The position numbers and the translations under genes were made by a program. Below the pieces are notes generated by a model. The model made no database searches and had not been told where the DNA came from. It worked only from the letters and a program-made list of their open reading frames with translations. 37,774 bases of DNA from assembly GCA_003696565.1 (NCBI GenBank), contig RFHA01000202.1:1-37774 (forward strand), read 5' to 3'. Positions 23,116 to 30,250 of this stretch are shown piece by piece (position 1 is the first letter of the stretch; each line of letters begins with the position of its first letter). The stretch is from Chloroflexota bacterium. GTDB taxonomy: Bacteria > Chloroflexota > Anaerolineae > Aggregatilineales > Phototrophicaceae.

Positions 23116-24372
23116 TTAAGGAATCAAGCCCGGCTGGTTACCCGGTTCAAGTAACAGCGTGTAACTGGCTTGACCGCCACCGCTTCGGCTGCGCGGCACA
23201 CCCCAGACTGTACCGAAATAGGGCACGACTACCCGCACCTCAGCCGATGTCACCACCTGAAGCTGGGCGTAGCCCTGGCTGTCCGTAAAGGACTGAGCGA
23301 TCACACGGTTGGTGCCGATCTCCACCGCCCGCACCGAAATCCCGCTCACCCCTTCCGCTGGATCGACATCGCGGTTGCCGTTCTCGTCGTAGGCAATCAC
23401 CACCGAGATCGTCAGCAGTCCCGGCGCGATGGGTGTTGTCGTTGGCTGCACGGTCGGCGGTGCCGCGACCAGTTCCACCCCGGCGGCGGGTTGTGGCACC
23501 GGTGAGGGAGTCACGCTCTCCGCTGGTGGCGGCAGGATGAGCGTGTTGGCTGAACCTCTGAACACCTGAATGGCATCCAGACCGACCACGTAGCCCTCGC
23601 TGGTGCTGTTCTTCTGACCGCTGCTGCGAATCGTCAGTGTGTGTGCTCCCGGTCCGACAAAGTACACCTGCGTGCCGGGGAAGCGCAGCTCGTCCGCATA
23701 GGCATCCACCGTGTCGATCACCTCCCCATCCACGATCACATCAAACATGCCCATGTTGCGAGCCGCCACATAACGAATCCGCAACCCCTCACCCTCAAAC
23801 GGAAAGGTCACGTAACTCATCGTGTTCTCGCTGCGGTGGTACTGTCCCTGGCTGGCATCGGCGATCTGGCGCGGCTGCCAGGGCGTGCTGTACTGCACCA
23901 GTGGATGATCCGACTCGAAGCTGTACCAGCCGCTGTAGGGCGGTGGTTCGTGCGTCGCATCCGGTAACGGCTCGACCGGCTGTGGCGGCGCGGGCAGCAG
24001 GATCGTGCCCACCGGAAAGGGTGTCGCCGTCGAGGGCACATAGACCCCCGGCATAACCGCGCTGATCTCGACCACCCGTGTTGCCAGCGTCGGCGTAAGT
24101 GTCAGCGTCAAAGTTGCGGTCGCGGTGAATGTGATCGTCGCCGTTGGTGTCAGCGTGGCTGTCGGCATGTAAGTAGCAGTCAGGGTTCGTGTTGGCGTAA
24201 ATGTCGGGGGCTCCGACGGCAGCACGAACAGCGTCGGCAGCACCGCCACCGGGTCTTCCCTGTCCGCCCTATGCAGCAGCACCCCGGCCACCAGCAGGGG
24301 CAGGAGTGCCAGCACACCCAAACCCAACAGTATCGTTCGTTGTCGCATACGCCTCCCTGACCCATTCGTCAT
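23116..24372 (-). CDS. Surface-anchored protein with Thr/Pro stalk, carbohydrate-binding-like domain and Cna-B-like domain
   Basis: This 418-residue protein has a membrane anchor or signal peptide (residues about 13-33, ILLGLGVLALLPLLVAGVLL) and a stalk of repeated Thr/Ala/Pro units (about 50-100, for example TATLTPTATITFTATATLTL). A domain at about 145-275 (GWYSFESDHPLVQYSTPWQP to GLDAIQVF) has the strand pattern of galactose/carbohydrate-binding modules. A C-terminal domain with YDENGNRDVDPAEGVSGISV and TDSQGYAQLQV resembles SdrD/Cna B-type repeats. ATG 24372 follows GGAGGG; a second ATG at 24348 also has a ribosome site. It is first in its operon and sits right behind the 21-bp repeats. 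It is a plausible adhesin for mating-pair formation, by inference. Confidence 0.75.
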   Translation of the reverse strand: MTNGSGRRMRQRTILLGLGVLALLPLLVAGVLLHRADREDPVAVLPTLFVLPSEPPTFTPTRTLTATYMPTATLTPTATITFTATATLTLTLTPTLATRVVEISAVMPGVYVPSTATPFPVGTILLPAPPQPVEPLPDATHEPPPYSGWYSFESDHPLVQYSTPWQPRQIADASQGQYHRSENTMSYVTFPFEGEGLRIRYVAARNMGMFDVIVDGEVIDTVDAYADELRFPGTQVYFVGPGAHTLTIRSSGQKNSTSEGYVVGLDAIQVFRGSANTLILPPPAESVTPSPVPQPAAGVELVAAPPTVQPTTTPIAPGLLTISVVIAYDENGNRDVDPAEGVSGISVRAVEIGTNRVIAQSFTDSQGYAQLQVVTSAEVRVVVPYFGTVWGVPRSRSGGGQASYTLLLEPGNQPGLIP

Positions 24373-24411
24373 TTGCTCCCTCCATCATCGCAGAGCGCGG
24401 GGGTTGGAGGA

Positions 24412-24474
24412 CTGTAAAATTTCAGTTCTGGGCTGTAAAAATCGGATTCGGGCGGGGAAAAATTCAGTCCCCTG
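24412..24474. repeat. Three 21-bp tandem repeats upstream of the second transfer operon
   Basis: Units begin at 24412 (CTGTAAAATTTCAGTTC), 24433 (CTGTAAAAATCGGATTC) and 24454 (GGGGAAAAATTCAGTCC). The third runs to within 8 bases of the regulator stop at 24482. A 21-bp period equals two helical turns, which suits cooperative protein binding on one DNA face. The block is related in sequence and period to 17932-17994 upstream of the other transfer operon. Confidence 0.62.
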
Positions 24475-24481
24475 ACTGTTA

Positions 24482-25117
24482 CTACGAGGGAAAGATGAAG
24501 CCTTCAGCGGCGGCGCGGCTGATCATGTGCTCGTTGGTCACCGCCCCGAACCGCTCGCGCAGTTTCTCACGGATCCAGTACACCCGGCGTGGCGGCAGGT
24601 CGAGGTCCAGCGCGATCTGTCCCACATGCTGCCCCTGTGCCAACAGTCGCAGTACACGCCGCGCCTGGCAGTCAAGCTGCCAGTCCCGCTGTGGTGTTTG
24701 CATGGCGATCAGATACTCCGTGTTGGCCGTCACCGACAGGAAGGGACGCTCGCGCAGGGCGTTATCAATCGCGCACGGCAGTGCAGTTGATAGTTTATCA
24801 CCCTTGTACAGATAACCCTGACAGCCCAACGCAAACAGATCGCGGATCAGTAACCCATCCCGCAGATAACCGCTCACCAGCAGCCGTGTCTGCGGGGCAA
24901 CCTCCCTCACCTGCTCTACGATGTGCAGGATGTCGGCATCCGGATCAAGCCGTTCATCGATCACCGCCACATGCGGCTTTGACGCTACTGAACCCATCAA
25001 GTCCGCCAGCGTGCCCACACTGGCTTCTACTTTATATTCTGGTCGCGCCGTTAGCACTGCACACATCCCAACTCGAATCAGGTCGACAGCATCCGCGATT
25101 ACCAATCGAACTGTCAT
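24482..25117 (-). CDS. NarL/LuxR-type regulator with receiver-like domain (1)
   Basis: This 211-residue protein from ATG 25117 (AGAAGGACGAGAC upstream) has a receiver-like N-terminal half (VRLVIADAVDLIRVGMCAVL, VAVIDERLDPDADI, and YLYKGD with the conserved Lys) and a C-terminal LuxR-like HTH (ARRVLRLLAQGQHVGQIALD, then PPRRVYWIREKLRERFGAVT). The first acidic pair is reduced to A-D, but a candidate phospho-Asp is present in V-I-D-E. No histidine kinase is nearby. It differs from its neighbour at 25281-25910 but has the same architecture, so the pair probably arose by duplication. It lies directly upstream of the 21-bp repeats and the surface-protein operon, so it is a candidate controller of transfer. 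Confidence 0.82.
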   Translation of the reverse strand: MTVRLVIADAVDLIRVGMCAVLTARPEYKVEASVGTLADLMGSVASKPHVAVIDERLDPDADILHIVEQVREVAPQTRLLVSGYLRDGLLIRDLFALGCQGYLYKGDKLSTALPCAIDNALRERPFLSVTANTEYLIAMQTPQRDWQLDCQARRVLRLLAQGQHVGQIALDLDLPPRRVYWIREKLRERFGAVTNEHMISRAAAEGFIFPS

Positions 25118-25166
25118 GTCTCGTCCTTCTGCTTTCTGACACATCAATAGTCAGATTAGCATGATT

Positions 25167-25233
25167 GACATGCAGGTTGGCTGCCAATTTTGACATCGAG
25201 GCTGTCAATTTCGACATGCAGGTTGTCGATTTT
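25167..25233. repeat. Direct repeats between the two regulator genes
   Basis: Three copies of a GACATGCAGGTTGTCGATTTT-like unit start at 25167, 25192 and 25213 (lengths 25, 21 and 21). The first carries a four-base insertion. The core pattern, CAG then (C)AATTTT and then ACA or TCAG, loosely resembles the reverse complement of the 21-bp transfer-operon repeats. It lies in the upstream region of the regulator gene at 24482-25117, where autoregulation is likely. Confidence 0.6.
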
Positions 25234-25280
25234 TCAGTTTCTATGAAAACAGCCCGAATGGACTGCGGGAAAAGCGTAGG

Positions 25281-25910
25281 TTATTCGGTCAGCAAACCGT
25301 TTTCCAAAGCGGCGGGGATGATCTGCTCATTAGTGGTGACACCGAGGTATTTCTTGATGCGTGTGCGAACGTGATAAACCACCCGCCGCGTTACACCCAG
25401 TGCTCGGGCGATGTCCTTCACCGACTCCCCTGCCGCTAGGCGTGCTAGCACTTCCAGATCGCGCTCGCCTAAGCCATCTATCTCGCGCTGGTGGTACGGC
25501 AGCGCGGCGGCTTCCGGGGAAAGAAAGGTTTCACCATTGATCGCGCTGCGGATCGCCGCCGGGATGGTCTGCTCCAGCTTGCTCTTATGGTAGATATAGC
25601 CGCTGGCACCACCTGCGAAGAGTGCACCGATATACGCCGTGTTCAGGCGGCTGCCCACCACCACCACTGCCAATCCGGGATGGCGCTGATGCAGCGTCCG
25701 TACCAAGCGGACAATGTTCCCCCCTGCCGGAAGCTGATCCGATAACAGCAACACACGGGCACATGACTGCGACAGATACGCCTCCAATGCCTCCGGTTCC
25801 GCGAAGTCATGCACCTGCCCTGCCGGAACCCCGGTCTGTTGTGCCAGTACCCTCAAGCCGTTGCGTGAGAGCGTCTGGTTATCGAGAATCACGATCTGAT
25901 GTTGCGTCAC
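25281..25910 (-). CDS. NarL/LuxR-type regulator with receiver-like domain (2)
   Basis: A receiver-like N-terminus (QIVILDNQTLSRNGLRVLAQ, VLLLSDQLPAGG, GASGYIYHKSK) is joined to a clear LuxR HTH (ERDLEVLARLAAGESVKDIA, then LGVTRRVVYHVRTRIKKYLG). In VLLLSDQLP the residue at the usual phospho-Asp position, four before the Pro, is Ser, so activation by phosphorylation is doubtful. I place the start at GTG 25910 because AAGG lies just upstream; GTG 25928 is also open but has no ribosome site. The product is about 209 residues. It is transcribed in the same direction as the other regulator but separated from it by 163 bases with repeats. It is probably a transcription factor for element genes. Confidence 0.82.
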   Translation of the reverse strand: MTQHQIVILDNQTLSRNGLRVLAQQTGVPAGQVHDFAEPEALEAYLSQSCARVLLLSDQLPAGGNIVRLVRTLHQRHPGLAVVVVGSRLNTAYIGALFAGGASGYIYHKSKLEQTIPAAIRSAINGETFLSPEAAALPYHQREIDGLGERDLEVLARLAAGESVKDIARALGVTRRVVYHVRTRIKKYLGVTTNEQIIPAALENGLLTE

Positions 25911-26061
25911 AGCAATGACCTTATACACGTCGTTCTGATAGTAAATTTGAAATTAAAATAAGAACTATTGTTCTGACACGCTCTTTATTGTATTACAAAA
26001 AACAAATACCTGTAAAGGTGTCTGCTGTTATAGTTTCGTTTGGCTTTTTGAAGGGTTGAGG

Positions 26062-26220
26062 TTATGAATTTGGGTCGGGTGGCTCGACGTATGCTGCGTT
26101 CATTGCTCGCTCGATTTCAGCAAATTCCTCATCAGTCAGTCCCGCGCGGATGTCCTCCAATGCCACCAGCAGACTGTCCATATCGACTGTACCTGCCTGC
26201 AGCGGTTGTTCATCATTCAT
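26062..26220 (-). CDS. Small acidic protein, third gene of the parM operon
   Basis: From ATG 26220 the 52-residue product reads MNDEQPLQAGTVDMDSLLVA, then LEDIRAGLTDEEFAEIERAM and a short tail. It is acidic and mostly helical. The longer open frame upstream of 26220 lies over the preceding gene in another frame and has an implausible composition. The start overlaps the upstream stop by 8 bases (ATGAATGA). Function is unknown; the tight coupling suggests a partner of the segregation proteins. Confidence 0.6.
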   Translation of the reverse strand: MNDEQPLQAGTVDMDSLLVALEDIRAGLTDEEFAEIERAMNAAYVEPPDPNS

Positions 26221-26638
26221 CGTCCCATAGGTCGTCATCGTCTCCGAACAAGTCACCCATCCCGGCGCTGAAGTTCTCTCGTGCCTCAGTTGGATCAGCA
26301 TGATCGTCCGTTCCGGCGAACATGCTCGGTAGTTCTTCTGGTGCGGTCGCCTCGGTAATCTGCATGTGACCGTAGCCACCTCCCCCACCGTTAATCAATC
26401 CAGTGATGAACGATGCCATGAATTGCAGTAGATCGAGTGCCTTCCCTGTCTGCTCCTGCACCGTATGCACCGCCAGCAACATCCCCACCAGGACATGCTT
26501 CAGCTTCCGCTGGCTAGCTAGCTGCTGCGCGACTTCCCACGCTTTTGCCTGTGCCTCATCATCAAGATCAAACACCAGCAAATATGATCCCGACTGTGCC
26601 TGCCCGTTTGGTGGTTTTTGATACTTTCGGACTGCCAT
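26213..26638 (-). CDS. Putative ParR-like partner of the ParM segregation system
   Basis: This 141-residue protein starts in a TAATG overlap with parM. The N-terminal half is basic and helical (KYQKPPNGQAQSGSYLLVFD, then KAWEVAQQLASQRKLKHVLV). A poly-Gly stretch (GGGGGYG) is followed by a strongly acidic tail ending DDDDLWDDE. ParR adaptors are small, encoded right after parM, and combine a DNA-binding N-terminus with a C-terminal peptide that caps ParM filaments. This gene matches in position, size and the acidic tail, but I see no definite RHH motif. The assignment is by context. Confidence 0.55.
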   Translation of the reverse strand: MAVRKYQKPPNGQAQSGSYLLVFDLDDEAQAKAWEVAQQLASQRKLKHVLVGMLLAVHTVQEQTGKALDLLQFMASFITGLINGGGGGYGHMQITEATAPEELPSMFAGTDDHADPTEARENFSAGMGDLFGDDDDLWDDE

Positions 26639-27882
26639 TAGCGTGTCACTTTCTTGTGAACCTTCTTATTGCTAGCACTCATTGGCAGCGCACCGTAGGC
26701 ATTCAATTCCCACAGCGGAATCCCTTTCAGATGCGGCACCATATCCGGGTACAGAATGTTTTTATTGGGATACTGCTTCAGGATTTGTGGCAGCACATAA
26801 ACCCAACCGCCTCCTGCTAGCAGAATTGTATCTGCACCTTGTTGGAAGCTGCGCTCTAGCTTCTCCTCGATGATATAGCGGGCGTAACGAGCACTCACCA
26901 GCTCAAAAATCGCTTGTAAATCTAGAATGCGTCCATTCAATTTGACCCGCGCATGGGTTGGTTTCATCTTGCCCAGTGACCAATCTCGTAGCCAGGCATC
27001 TACTTGTACCGGCTTCATACGCGGTGCCGTTTCCCCTGCTTTGGCGAATTGATCGCGGATGTAATCCATCACCGGCTCGATCATCTGACGCAGCACACCT
27101 GCATCCCGATCGGTGGCAAATGCCATGCTTTCCGCGTCTAGTTTGCCGTTGCGAACCACGTAAGTGTCATACGTCCCATGCCCGGCATCGTGGATATGCA
27201 CCTGCCCCGTCAGTAAGTCGTCACGACCATCCGAGGATGGGATCAGCACGTCATTACCGTTGGCATCGTAGGCATACGCACTAAACGCTCCCACCCCTTC
27301 CGGCACCACAATTACCTTGCCGATGATGAAGGTACGCGGTTTTTTATCGTAGCTCATCTGGATCGTCCAAGTGCCTGATTTGTCCTTTGCCTCACCGTAG
27401 CGGAGGTTTTGTTTGATCGTCTTGGCGACGCTGTTGACCAATCCAGGAGGCGCGGAGGTGACAATCGTCAGCGGTGTGTTTTCCGGGGCGTTGAGAGCTG
27501 CTAGCAGGCACAATAGCATAAAAACGTGGATCTCTGAGCCGTAGCGTTCCTCGGAATTGACGAAGGTTTCCGGTGGGTATTTACTCTGTTCCCACACGTT
27601 ATCGCCGATGGCAAACCGCCCTGCCGCGACATCGGCGTAGACCATTTCATTCAGCCCGATGGTGGTCACATCGCCGTTCATGGAATAGCCAGTGACTGGC
27701 ACACGGACGTTAGGAAGCATAAAATAATGTAACTCACCATCGACTAAGTGCCATGCACTAGATGTGCCATTGCCGCCGTCCCAGCTGATGATTGTGGGGT
27801 CTAATTCCCACTGAAATTCAGCCTCATTCATGTCGGCGGGAGTGAGTGGAACCAGGGTTTTATTCGGTTTATATCGGATCAT
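26638..27882 (-). CDS. parM: Actin-like ATPase ParM/StbA family, plasmid segregation
   Basis: This protein of about 414 residues belongs to the actin-like filament family that pushes plasmid copies apart. Phosphate-1 motif: TIISWDGGNGTSSAWHL near the N-terminus. Phosphate-2 motif: VHIHDAGHGTYDTYVV near the middle. Adenosine motif: ADTILLAGGGWVYVLPQIL near the C-terminus. The order and spacing fit ParM/Alp-type proteins. I prefer ATG 27882 (MIRYKPNK, with AAAGAG upstream); an earlier in-frame ATG at 27906 has no ribosome site. It heads a three-gene operon with two small downstream partners and is divergent from a RacA-like HTH gene. It indicates that the element replicates autonomously at least part of the time. 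Confidence 0.85.
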   Translation of the reverse strand: MIRYKPNKTLVPLTPADMNEAEFQWELDPTIISWDGGNGTSSAWHLVDGELHYFMLPNVRVPVTGYSMNGDVTTIGLNEMVYADVAAGRFAIGDNVWEQSKYPPETFVNSEERYGSEIHVFMLLCLLAALNAPENTPLTIVTSAPPGLVNSVAKTIKQNLRYGEAKDKSGTWTIQMSYDKKPRTFIIGKVIVVPEGVGAFSAYAYDANGNDVLIPSSDGRDDLLTGQVHIHDAGHGTYDTYVVRNGKLDAESMAFATDRDAGVLRQMIEPVMDYIRDQFAKAGETAPRMKPVQVDAWLRDWSLGKMKPTHARVKLNGRILDLQAIFELVSARYARYIIEEKLERSFQQGADTILLAGGGWVYVLPQILKQYPNKNILYPDMVPHLKGIPLWELNAYGALPMSASNKKVHKKVTR

Positions 27883-28020
27883 TTTGCGTCTCTTTCTGCT
27901 GCTCATCGGATGGTCAAAACTGGCTTTCTGGACGGAAATCGGGCTAAAACCATTTTATATATGTGGTTATATATATATAGGGTGGGCAAAAAACCCCTAA
28001 TTGCTTAAAAACCGAACCTA

Positions 28021-28080
28021 TACAAGATAACTCTACTTGGGATTTACAGGTATAATGTAGCAAATAACCTTTATCTTGTA
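28021..28080 (+). promoter_or_regulatory. Perfect 10-bp dyad flanking a -10 box, operator/promoter of the RacA-like gene
   Basis: The arms TACAAGATAA (28021-28030) and TTATCTTGTA (28071-28080) are exact reverse complements. The dyad centre is at 28050.5, and a consensus TATAAT begins at 28051. The gene starts at 28105. The geometry is the same as at 7133-7168: the -10 sits at the centre of a dyad with distant arms. The upstream part of this gap (27907-28020) is AT-rich with TATATA runs and should hold the divergent parM promoter. Confidence 0.7.
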
Positions 28081-28104
28081 AAGAAAAATCTATAAGGAAT
28101 AGAG

Positions 28105-28656
28105 ATGAAAACCTATAAACCCGGAGATGTTGCTACAGCTCTTGGAGTTAGTATCAGTTCAATTCGTAACTGGACTGATCAGCCAGAGTTCCAAGAGTTC
28201 TTATCCGATCTAGCCAAAAGAGAAGGGGCTTATGCCAATGCAAAGCAGCGTGAGTACACCCAACAAGACCTATATGTCTTGAATACGATTGCTCGACAAA
28301 AGACGCGCTTTAACTCTTGGGATGATGTGGCTAACTACTTGCGAGATGGCAAGCTCGACACTGAACTGCCTGCCTCTGCTGCGCTGGTTCAGCCAGTGAC
28401 GGCTGCCGAGAGCTTTGCAGATGCTATCATGCTAAGGCAACAAATCGACATGCTCGCAAAGTCTTTGTCTGATGCCGAAGATGAGATTGACTATCTGCGG
28501 AAGCGTTTAGATGAGGTGCGTGAGGAAGAGCAAACGAAGGCCCGTGATCGTGAAGAAAAGCTTCGTGACGAAATCATTGAGCTTAATAGGCAGATAGCAC
28601 GCCTGGAACTTCGCATAGAGATGATGCAGGAAAAGGACGAAGACGAGGATGATTAG
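28105..28656 (+). CDS. MerR-type HTH protein with C-terminal coiled coil (RacA/KfrA-like architecture)
   Basis: This 183-residue protein has an N-terminal MerR-like winged helix (YKPGDVATALGVSISSIRNW; about residues 1-75, including YTQQDLYVLNTIARQ). A short linker leads to a long charged coiled coil (about 108-180, for example SLSDAEDEIDYLRKRLDEVR). The same order, DNA-binding head and coiled-coil tail, is found in RacA, which anchors chromosomes, and in plasmid KfrA proteins linked to partition. It faces parM divergently and carries a perfect dyad operator, so a role in segregation or its regulation is plausible. It could be a centromere-binding protein. AAGGAATAGAG precedes the ATG. Confidence 0.78.
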   Translation: MKTYKPGDVATALGVSISSIRNWTDQPEFQEFLSDLAKREGAYANAKQREYTQQDLYVLNTIARQKTRFNSWDDVANYLRDGKLDTELPASAALVQPVTAAESFADAIMLRQQIDMLAKSLSDAEDEIDYLRKRLDEVREEEQTKARDREEKLRDEIIELNRQIARLELRIEMMQEKDEDEDD

Positions 28657-28667
28657 GGTAGGGGGCA

Positions 28668-29051
28668 ATGAGCAAAAAGAAACAACAGAGACACTACTGT
28701 CGGGTATGTTGTCGTTCCTGAGCCAACGAAAAATTCAGCGGCAAGGGACACCGCCAGCATGTCTGCAAAGACTGTAATCGCGATCTACAAGCGCAAAAAC
28801 GTGAGAAAAAGCGTGCCACCAAACAGGCAACCGAGGTCGGGCTACCAAAACCTAAACGCTATCCGATGACACGTTACCAGGCTGCAAGCTACCTGGGGAT
28901 TACACCCAATGCTTTTGACTATCGACGTAAAAAGCTGGAACTGGAGCCATGCGGAACCTATGAGGGGAAGCAGGGTACCGGGTTCCTCTTTGACATGGAT
29001 ACCATCATCGCCGTTTACCAATACAGTCGTGAAGACGAACAAGTTGATTGA
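28668..29051 (+). pseudogene. Zinc-finger/HTH protein gene interrupted by in-frame UGA
   Basis: From ATG 28668 (AGGGTAGGGGG upstream) the frame reads MSKKKQQRHYCRVCCRS, then TGA at 28719-28721, then ANEKFSGKGHRQHVCKDCNR and on without further stops to TGA 29049-29051, 127 codons in all. The stop falls between the two halves of a C-x2-C ... H-x2-C-x2-C zinc-binding module. Related small zinc proteins of mobile elements, from memory, have Arg at this place (C-G-R-Y-R-A-N-E), so CGA to TGA is the likely change. The C-terminal part (YPMTRYQAASYLGITPNAFD, YRRKKLELEPCGTY) is an HTH-like domain. It is either a true pseudogene or read through. A re-start at ATG 28866 could still make the HTH half. 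Confidence 0.7.
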
Positions 29052-29276
29052 ATTGTGACAGTGCAAATGACAGAAAGCTGAATTGTGTCATTGTGGCAAA
29101 TAGGATTTCCACTGCCGAATTTTTAACGGGCTTCTATAGGTCTTTGAGGTTCAAAATATTGTTATTTTTGGCAAATTAGCCTCTCGAAGAGCCAAAAAGT
29201 GGCTAAATAGTGGCATTTAATGTGGCAGTAGACCTGTTGGCACAATTTACCGCACCGTTGTGATTTGTCGGCAAAT
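29049..29276. repeat. Noncoding region with repeated TGAATTGTG and TGGCA/GGCAAAT motifs
   Basis: TGAATTGTG occurs at 29049 and 29079, 30 bases apart. GGCAAAT occurs at 29095, 29170 and 29270, and TGGCA-type cores also occur near 29212, 29222 and 29239. A TTAGCC ... GGCTAA inverted pair lies around 29175-29205. No gene is visible in 29052-29317. The repeats suggest binding sites for an element protein or an iteron-like region. The evidence is visual only. Confidence 0.4.
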
Positions 29277-29317
29277 ACTTCTAAATCATATAATAAACAG
29301 AAAGGTTTGGTCTGATC

Positions 29318-29867
29318 ATGGTCAATAGATTTCGTCGTCAACCTACACCAAGTATCGAAAATCCTCGTATCACGTTTGAACTACTCATAACTGGGATAGA
29401 TCAGGAAAACGAACTTCTTCTCAATGAATATCAGATACCACTGACTGAAGAAATCACAAGAGGGCTTTTACGAGAATTGGGTAACATGTCTAGTCGTGAT
29501 TTCACTGTTGAAATCATTGAAACATCCCCTGGCAGCATCACCGTTTTATTCGGGGTATTGCTCTCTGCGTACACCGTCTTCGCTACTTACAAAGATTTCT
29601 TCGAAAGCATCAATATGATCCGTAACCAAGTACGGAACTTAGTCTTCGGGATCATTAACCGCAATACTAGAAGGCAAATTCGCGTGAAAGTGTATGTGAA
29701 TGTCGTTGATGTACAAGGTACAGTGGGAATAGGGAAAAGTAATGCAGTCATGGGGGGAATTTCATCATCAAGAGATGCATTCTCTTATTTTTGTGCTTTG
29801 CATCATCCAATTCATTATTATCGGATTACTTGTATATGGGGCTGTGATAGAAACCTACTTCAGTTGA
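29318..29867 (+). CDS. Membrane protein with apparent frameshift at a G6 run
   Basis: The ORF from ATG 29318 is convincing for about 145 codons (FELLITGIDQENELLLNEYQ, SPGSITVLFGVLLSAYTVFA, with a hydrophobic segment near residues 74-88). It then continues in a frame with an implausible composition to 29911. If one G is removed from the six at 29752-29757, the protein instead ends in SLIFVLCIIQFIIIGLLVYG and stops at TGA 29865-29867. That is a clear membrane helix, giving a protein of about 182 residues with N-terminal soluble and C-terminal membrane parts. Alternatively, the helix could be a separate 41-codon ORF starting at ATG 29742. No family is recognised. A homopolymer error or slippage would both explain the break. 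Confidence 0.6.
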
Positions 29868-29958
29868 TTTGTTCAAGAATATCACTGCCTCGACTTTCCC
29901 ATAGAGTGTGAAGTTGTGGTATTCTTGTGGTGTAACAGGAAAACAGTTAGAGAGTACA

Positions 29959-30216
29959 ATGATGCCAAGTACGATGACAGAGGTATTTGACAACCCATTT
30001 GAGGGATGGGTCACCATAAAAGAAGCGGGTGAAATCGTGAACCGCGATCACTCAACCGTGCGTTATTGGGCAGAAACGGGAAAGATCACCTGCTATCGCA
30101 TCGGTACTGGAGCGGTCCGGGTTGTGAATGTCGAAGAGGTAAAAGAATACTCAAAGCAGGCAAAACGTCTTGATTTGCCCAAGCGTGGCAAGAAGAAAAA
30201 GAAGAAAACCGAGTAG
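29959..30216 (+). CDS. Excisionase/MerR-like HTH protein
   Basis: From ATG 29959 the 85-residue product contains GWVTIKEAGEIVNRDHSTVR, then YWAETGKITCYRIGTGAVRV and VNVEEVKEYSKQAKRL. This is the helix-turn-helix plus wing of the HTH_17/excisionase group. It ends in a Lys-rich tail (KRGKKKKKKTE). The longer frame from 29908 has no ribosome site, whereas AGAGAG precedes 29959. Such proteins act as recombination directionality factors or small repressors. No integrase is visible in this window, so regulation is at least as likely as excision. Confidence 0.7.
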   Translation: MMPSTMTEVFDNPFEGWVTIKEAGEIVNRDHSTVRYWAETGKITCYRIGTGAVRVVNVEEVKEYSKQAKRLDLPKRGKKKKKKTE

Positions 30217-30250
30217 CTAAGTTGGCATTGTCTCACATTTTTGGTAAACT

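Noticed and set aside
26221-26388. N-terminal extension of the small acidic gene after parM
   Set aside because: The first 56 codons overlap the preceding gene in another frame and look non-coding. ATG 26220 in the ATGAATGA overlap is the natural start.
28719-28721. Selenocysteine at the in-frame UGA of the zinc-finger gene
   Set aside because: A small stem can be drawn after the UGA (GCGG with CCGC), but it is only 4 bp. The family as I know it carries Arg rather than Cys here, and no selenium genes are in the window. A CGA to TGA change is simpler.
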